Source of the DNA: DAOTTI01 sp034437795
GTDB lineage: Bacteria > Chloroflexota > UBA11872 > UBA12225
Assembly (NCBI GenBank): GCA_034437795.1
Contig: DAOTTI010000108.1
Location: 1 to 18,157, forward strand
Reading direction: 5' to 3'
DNA: 18,157 nt
Shown: piece after piece, positions 14,741-18,157 of the stretch
Layout of the letters: each line of letters opens with the position of its first letter
Numbering within the stretch: the first letter of the stretch is position 1
The notes under the pieces: generated by a model
The model's database searches: none
What the model saw: only the letters and a program-made list of their open reading frames with translations
What the model was told of the DNA's origin: nothing
Program-made: the position numbers and the translations under genes

Positions 14741-15475
14741 CGGCGCTGGCTTTTCCGCTAGATGCAGGGCCACCGTGCCCAGGGCCAGCTTGCGGTACGA
14801 CGCGCCGGAGAAGCCGGCACGGCAGAGCATCGCCTGCAGCTCCGGCGCGGCAGGGAAGTGGCGCACCGATTCCGGCAAGTAGCGGTAGGCGAAGCGATGG
14901 CCGGTGACGAGCCGGCCCAGCAAGGGCACCAGGCGGTGGAAGTAGGCGTGGAACAGGTCGCGAAAGATGGGCGTCTGGACCGGCGTGAGCTCGAGCACCG
15001 CCAGGCGTCCGCCCGGGCGCAGCGCGCGAAAGGCCTCGTCGAAGACAGTGGCGACGTCGTTCACGTTGCGCAGGGTAAAGGCGCTGACGATGGCGTCGAC
15101 GCTGTCGCCGGCCGCCGGCAGGCGCATGGCGTCGCCCTGCACCGGCAGGACACGCGCCTCAAGGCCAAGGCGATGTCGTTTCACGTCTGCCAGGCGCAGC
15201 ATCTCCACGGCGAAGTCCAGGGCGACGACGCGCGCGCGGGGCGCCAGTCGCGCCAGGGCGAAGGAGAGGTCGCCGGTGCCGGCGCCGAGGTCGATCGCCG
15301 TGCGCACCTGCTCGGGATAGACCGCGTCGGCGCAGAGCCGGCGCCACCGCTCATCCTGCCAGCCGGTCATCAGCCGGTTCATCAGGTCGTAGCGGGCGGC
15401 GATGGCGTCGAACATCGCCCGCACGAAACGCTCTTTCGGCTGGCCTGGCGGGAGAACCACGTCCACTTCGCGCAC
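14480..15475 (-). CDS. ubiE: UbiE/MenG quinone C-methyltransferase, reading frame fused to FemAB N-terminus
   Basis: Residues 1-242 are a SAM-dependent methyltransferase of the UbiE/MenG family, which methylates demethylmenaquinone (or the ubiquinone precursor). Features are FVRAMFDAIAARYDLMNRLM (17-36), motif I AIDLGAGTGDLS (60-71), VVALDFAVEML (83-93), SAFTLRNVND (131-140, a family hallmark), ALRPGGRLAVLEL (151-163) and the typical end ALGTVALHLAEK (231-242). The family normally stops here. This frame instead continues through PAPMSQAS into a FemAB N-terminal domain until TAG at 14482-14480 (331 residues in all). It starts with GTG at 15475-15473 and a weak AGGG. It lies 18 nt after the polyprenyl synthase gene; together they fit menaquinone synthesis. 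Confidence 0.92.
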   Translation of the reverse strand: MREVDVVLPPGQPKERFVRAMFDAIAARYDLMNRLMTGWQDERWRRLCADAVYPEQVRTAIDLGAGTGDLSFALARLAPRARVVALDFAVEMLRLADVKRHRLGLEARVLPVQGDAMRLPAAGDSVDAIVSAFTLRNVNDVATVFDEAFRALRPGGRLAVLELTPVQTPIFRDLFHAYFHRLVPLLGRLVTGHRFAYRYLPESVRHFPAAPELQAMLCRAGFSGASYRKLALGTVALHLAEKPAPMSQASAARAAAPAQALTVREVTSQQEWNDLLRSLPNAHGMQSWEWGELRRETGWTTRRLAFYRGGAAVAAAAVQRRGLPGPGWGVW

Positions 15476-15493
15476 TGGCCTGCACCCTACGCC

Positions 15494-16477
15494 CTATTCC
15501 CGCCGTTCGACGACGTACACCGTGAGGCGCCTCAGCGCGTCGGTCACGTCACCAGCCGGCGCCCGTTCCAGCTCCGCCGCGGCGGCGTCGGCGTAGGCGC
15601 GGGCACGCGCCAGCGCGGCTTCCACCGCGCCTGAGGCGCGAATGGCGTTGACGGCCTCGTCCGCCAGGGCCTGATAGCGACTGTCACCGGCCAGCAATCC
15701 CCGCACCACCTCGTGGTCCGGGTGCTGGCGGAGAAAGTAGATGGCCGGAAGGGTGATGGTCCCGTGGCGCAGGTCGCTGCCGACCGGCTTGCCGAGCTGC
15801 TGCTCGGTGGCGGTGTAGTCCAGCACGTCATCCACGATCTGGAAGGCCATGCCCAGGTTCAGGCCGTAGGCGCGCAGGCTGGCCACCAGGTGCGGATCGT
15901 CGGCGTCGAGCATGGCGCCGGTCTGGCAGCACATGGCGAAGAGCGATGCCGTCTTGCCCCTGATCTTGGCCAGGTAGTCGCGCTCGGTGGCGGCCAGCTC
16001 GCCGTTCAGGGCGGGGCGCAGCATCTCGCCCCGCACCAGTTCCATCACCGCCCACGAGAACACGCCCATGATCTCGGTGCTGCCCAGGCCGGCCACCAGC
16101 TCGCCGGACTTGCCAAAGAGGAAGTCGCCGGTGAGGACGGCCAGGGTGTTGCTGAAGGCCGCATTGATGGTCGGATGGCCCCGGCGCGAACCGGCCAGGT
16201 CGATGACGTCGTCGTGGATCAGGGTGGCGGTGTGGAGCAGCTCCGCCGCCACAGCCAGGTCGACGCGCCGCTCCAGGGCCGTCTCGTGCAGGCGCGCCGC
16301 CAGCAGGGCCAGGGCCGGACGCAGGCGCTTACCCCCGGCCGACAGCACCAGGCGCAGGGTCTGCTGCAGCCACGGGTTATCGACGTGGCAGACCTGCTGG
16401 ATCGCCGCCTCCACCGCGGCCAGATCGCCGGCGATGGTGGCGAAGATGGACTCGGTGGCAGTGCTCGTCGCCCTCAC
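15494..16477 (-). CDS. Long-chain polyprenyl diphosphate synthase
   Basis: This trans-prenyltransferase extends allylic diphosphates with IPP. The 327-residue protein has the first Asp-rich motif in LIHDDVIDLAGSRRGHPT (D89, D90, D93), a preceding GGKRLRP (48-54) for diphosphate binding, TGDFLFGKS (116-124), and the second Asp-rich motif in AFQIVDDVLDYT (D216, D217, D220), followed by GKPVGSDLRHGTITLP. All catalytic aspartates are present. With ubiE next door it probably makes the menaquinone side chain (heptaprenyl- or octaprenyl-type). Chain length cannot be read reliably, so I give no symbol. The start is GTG at 16477, overlapping the tatD stop by 4 nt (GTGA), with GAGGT 6 nt upstream. Confidence 0.94.
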   Translation of the reverse strand: MRATSTATESIFATIAGDLAAVEAAIQQVCHVDNPWLQQTLRLVLSAGGKRLRPALALLAARLHETALERRVDLAVAAELLHTATLIHDDVIDLAGSRRGHPTINAAFSNTLAVLTGDFLFGKSGELVAGLGSTEIMGVFSWAVMELVRGEMLRPALNGELAATERDYLAKIRGKTASLFAMCCQTGAMLDADDPHLVASLRAYGLNLGMAFQIVDDVLDYTATEQQLGKPVGSDLRHGTITLPAIYFLRQHPDHEVVRGLLAGDSRYQALADEAVNAIRASGAVEAALARARAYADAAAAELERAPAGDVTDALRRLTVYVVERRE

Positions 16478-17331
16478 AGCGCTACCTCAGTGGCCCCGGC
16501 CACCGCGTAGGCCAGGGTGGCGATCTCGGGCGTGCGGAACAGGCGCGCCGCGTTCTCGCTAGTCTGGGCGGCCAGGGCGCGCGCGTCCACGCGCCGGATC
16601 TGGGCCAGCGCCTGCGCCACCAGCGCCAGGTGCGCCGGCTCATTTCGCTCCCCGCGGTGGCCCTGCGGGCTGAGCCAGGGGCAGTCCGTTTCGATCACGA
16701 CGCGGCCGGCGGGGACGGACTCAAGGGCGCGGATCAGCTCCGGCCCGGGGCGGTAGGTGATGTTGCCCGCGCAGGAGATGAACAGGCCCAGATCCATGGC
16801 CTGCTCGGCGTCCCGCAAGGCGCCGTCGAAGCAGTGCAGCACGCCGCCGGCCGCGGGCGGGGTCCGCGACAGCGTCTGCAGCGTCTCCGACATCGCCTGC
16901 CGGCTGTGGACCACCACCGGCAGCCCCAGCCGGTTGGCCAGTGAGAGCTGCGCCTCGAACGCCTGCACCTGCTGTGAGCGGGGCGAGAGATTGCGGTAGT
17001 AGTCCAGCCCGCATTCCCCGATGGCGACCACCCGCGGCTCCTGCGCCAGCGCAGCCAGCTCGCTCAGGATGGAAGGAGAGCAGGCGCTGGCGTAATGCGG
17101 GTGGAGGCCAACGGTGGCCCACAGGCACGGGTACTGCTGCGCCAGCGCGACCGCCCGCCGGCTGGTGGGGAGGTCGTAGCCGACGACTACCATCGCCCCG
17201 ACCCCGGCCGCGCGGGCGCGGGCCACCACGGCGTCCACGTCGGCCATGAAGCGCCGGTCGTTCAGGTGAGCGTGGGTGTCGACTAACGGGAGGCGGGGCG
17301 CCTCGCGCGGCGCCACCGGCGGGGCGACCAT
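16474..17331 (-). CDS. tatD: TatD-family metal-dependent DNase
   Basis: TatD proteins are amidohydrolase-fold nucleases acting on DNA (3'-5' exonuclease or AP endonuclease). From the chosen start the protein has 285 residues. The metal ligands are H20 and H22 in VDTHAHLND, E106 in IGECGLDYYRN, H142 in VVHSR, H166 in VLHCFDG and D216 in ETDCPWLSP, all intact. GLHPHYA (75-81) is also conserved. The frame is open 25 codons further to 17406, but that part has no family similarity, so I use the ATG at 17331-17329. The gene heads the tatD-polyprenyl synthase-ubiE-femAB cluster and overlaps the next gene by 4 nt. There is no Shine-Dalgarno; a possible extended -10 sits just upstream. Confidence 0.93.
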   Translation of the reverse strand: MVAPPVAPREAPRLPLVDTHAHLNDRRFMADVDAVVARARAAGVGAMVVVGYDLPTSRRAVALAQQYPCLWATVGLHPHYASACSPSILSELAALAQEPRVVAIGECGLDYYRNLSPRSQQVQAFEAQLSLANRLGLPVVVHSRQAMSETLQTLSRTPPAAGGVLHCFDGALRDAEQAMDLGLFISCAGNITYRPGPELIRALESVPAGRVVIETDCPWLSPQGHRGERNEPAHLALVAQALAQIRRVDARALAAQTSENAARLFRTPEIATLAYAVAGATEVAL

Positions 17332-17338
17332 GCGCCGA

Positions 17339-17347
17339 ATGGTACCA
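17339..17347 (-). promoter_or_regulatory. Candidate extended -10 for tatD (leaderless transcript?)
   Basis: The minus strand reads TGGTACCAT, an extended -10 (TACCAT matches 4 of 6). Only 7 nt separate it from the tatD ATG, so transcription would begin at or next to the start codon. This would fit the absence of a Shine-Dalgarno. No good -35 is present. Confidence 0.3.
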
Positions 17348-17423
17348 CGGTGCCCCCCGCTTCCAGGGCGCCCCTGCGCGCGCCAGGCCCAGCCTGGATT
17401 GTTCACGGCCGGCGACGAGTTCC

Positions 17424-17510
17424 CTCTCCCTATTCCCTATGGGAGAGCGTAAGGGGTGAAGCCGGTGGTGAGGGCCTGCTGGCTCACCTCCCTCTCCCAC
17501 AGGGAGAGGG
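17424..17510. repeat. Two hairpin repeats between tatD and the SRPBCC gene
   Basis: Two related inverted repeats lie in tandem: CTCTCCC (17424-17430) with GGGAGAG (17441-17447), and CCCTCTCCC (17490-17498) with GGGAGAGGG (17502-17510, loop ACA). They belong to the same CTCTCCC/GGGAGAG family as 8000-8025 and 13501-13540. The rest of the 319-nt spacer (17332-17650) shows no gene. Confidence 0.75.
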
Positions 17511-17650
17511 TGACAGTGAGGGCTCCGCCCCGAGAATGACGGGCCATGGCCCTCTGGGCACCAGCGACTGCATGGAAAGCCGGCCGTTATCCCCCGTGAT
17601 CACGCAAATCCAGGCTAGCTGGCGTGCCTCTGCGCCGTGGACGGGCGCCG

Positions 17651-18115
17651 TCATTCCAGGATGCGCTTGAGGTTGGCCAGGCAGGCCCGCGACTGCTCGT
17701 CCAGCCGTTGCGACAGGTTGAACAGGCGGCTGACCAGCGCGCCCAGAGCGGGCGGCAGGTCGAAGGTCATGGCGTAGGTGACGCGCGTCCGCGGCCGGCC
17801 CTCCGTATCAGGATCGAGCGGCTCCATCCGCCAGTAGCCGGTGTGCTTCGGGCCCCGCACGCCGGCAAAGCGGATCAGCCGGCCCGGCTCGAACTGGACC
17901 ACCTCGTCAACCGACTCCACGGGGATGCCGGCGACTTTCATCACGAAGCGGAAGCGTGTTCCCTTGCGGGTCGGTCCCGGCGTGACACGCTCGCTGGCGG
18001 TAAGGTCGGGGACCCACTCCACATTCCGCTCCGCGCTTGCGATGTAGTCGAAGATCTTCTCGGCGGGCGCCGCGATGATGGCGGTGTTGACGATCTCACG
18101 CAGTGGCTCAGGCAT
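17651..18115 (-). CDS. SRPBCC (START/polyketide cyclase-like) protein
   Basis: The 154-residue protein shows the SRPBCC/Bet v1-like pattern. It begins with REIVNTAIIAAPAEKIFDYIAS, typical of the first strand and helix (..I.APaekVfdyi.d). WVPDLTAS follows, then antiparallel strands including GTRFRFVMKVAGIPVESVDEVVQFEPGRLIRFAGVRG, and a C-terminal helix (LVSRLFNLSQRLDEQSRACLANLKRIL). The fold has a hydrophobic cavity for lipids or polyketides; the ligand here is unknown. I chose the ATG at 18115 (AGGTGG upstream) over the in-frame start at 18157, because the extra 14 residues show no similarity and the window ends there. It is upstream of tatD and separated by a repeat-bearing spacer, so probably an independent unit. 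Confidence 0.8.
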   Translation of the reverse strand: MPEPLREIVNTAIIAAPAEKIFDYIASAERNVEWVPDLTASERVTPGPTRKGTRFRFVMKVAGIPVESVDEVVQFEPGRLIRFAGVRGPKHTGYWRMEPLDPDTEGRPRTRVTYAMTFDLPPALGALVSRLFNLSQRLDEQSRACLANLKRILE

Positions 18116-18157
18116 TCTCCACCTATTGCACCTATAATCAAGCAGGCACCTTAACAC

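Noticed and set aside
18133..18138. Perfect TATAAT on the plus strand near the right edge
   Set aside because: No -35 lies 16-18 nt upstream and there is no plus-strand gene before the window ends.

Overview
The window is a GC-rich (about two thirds G+C by eye) piece of bacterial chromosome in which every recognised gene lies on the minus strand. It is almost entirely conserved housekeeping sequence, and I do not see a new defence, mobile or secretion system. The gene content (AtpZ-type protein ahead of a canonical F-type ATP synthase operon, menaquinone-type UbiE and long-chain polyprenyl synthase, FemAB-family protein, COG2220-like protein next to pyrG) and the GC-rich palindromic intergenic repeats suggest a Chloroflexota-like bacterium. 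That placement is inference, not proof.

Reading in the direction of transcription (right to left), 18115-17651 is a small SRPBCC/START-like protein. A tight cluster follows: tatD (17331-16474), a long-chain polyprenyl diphosphate synthase (16477-15494, overlapping tatD by 4 nt) and ubiE/menG (from 15475). The ubiE frame runs without a stop into a FemAB-family transferase, whose frame is broken by one in-frame TAG at 14482-14480 and then continues to 13622. After a 285-bp gap comes a metallo-beta-lactamase-fold protein that has lost most metal ligands (13336-12689), then pyrG (12623-10956). A 670-bp gap with a possible long rho leader precedes rho (10285-8990). About 580 bp of repeat-rich intergenic DNA separates rho from tRNA-Leu(CAG) at 8406-8323, which has its own extended -10 promoter and a clear intrinsic terminator. 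A second repeat-rich spacer leads to the ATP synthase promoter region near 7881-7772 and the operon atpZ-B-E-F-H-A-G-D-C, which leaves the window inside atpC at position 1.

The genes fit a respiring cell. The polyprenyl synthase and UbiE would make the quinone side chain and methylate the ring, and the F1Fo enzyme would use the resulting proton gradient (the c subunit has proton-type residues). pyrG supplies CTP, Rho ends transcripts and tatD is a housekeeping nuclease. The most unusual points are the UbiE-FemAB reading frame with its amber codon, the degenerate MBL protein, the alanine/proline- and histidine-rich extra segments of AtpB, an insertion in AtpD, the long rho leader, and an intergenic repeat family with members at several places in the window.
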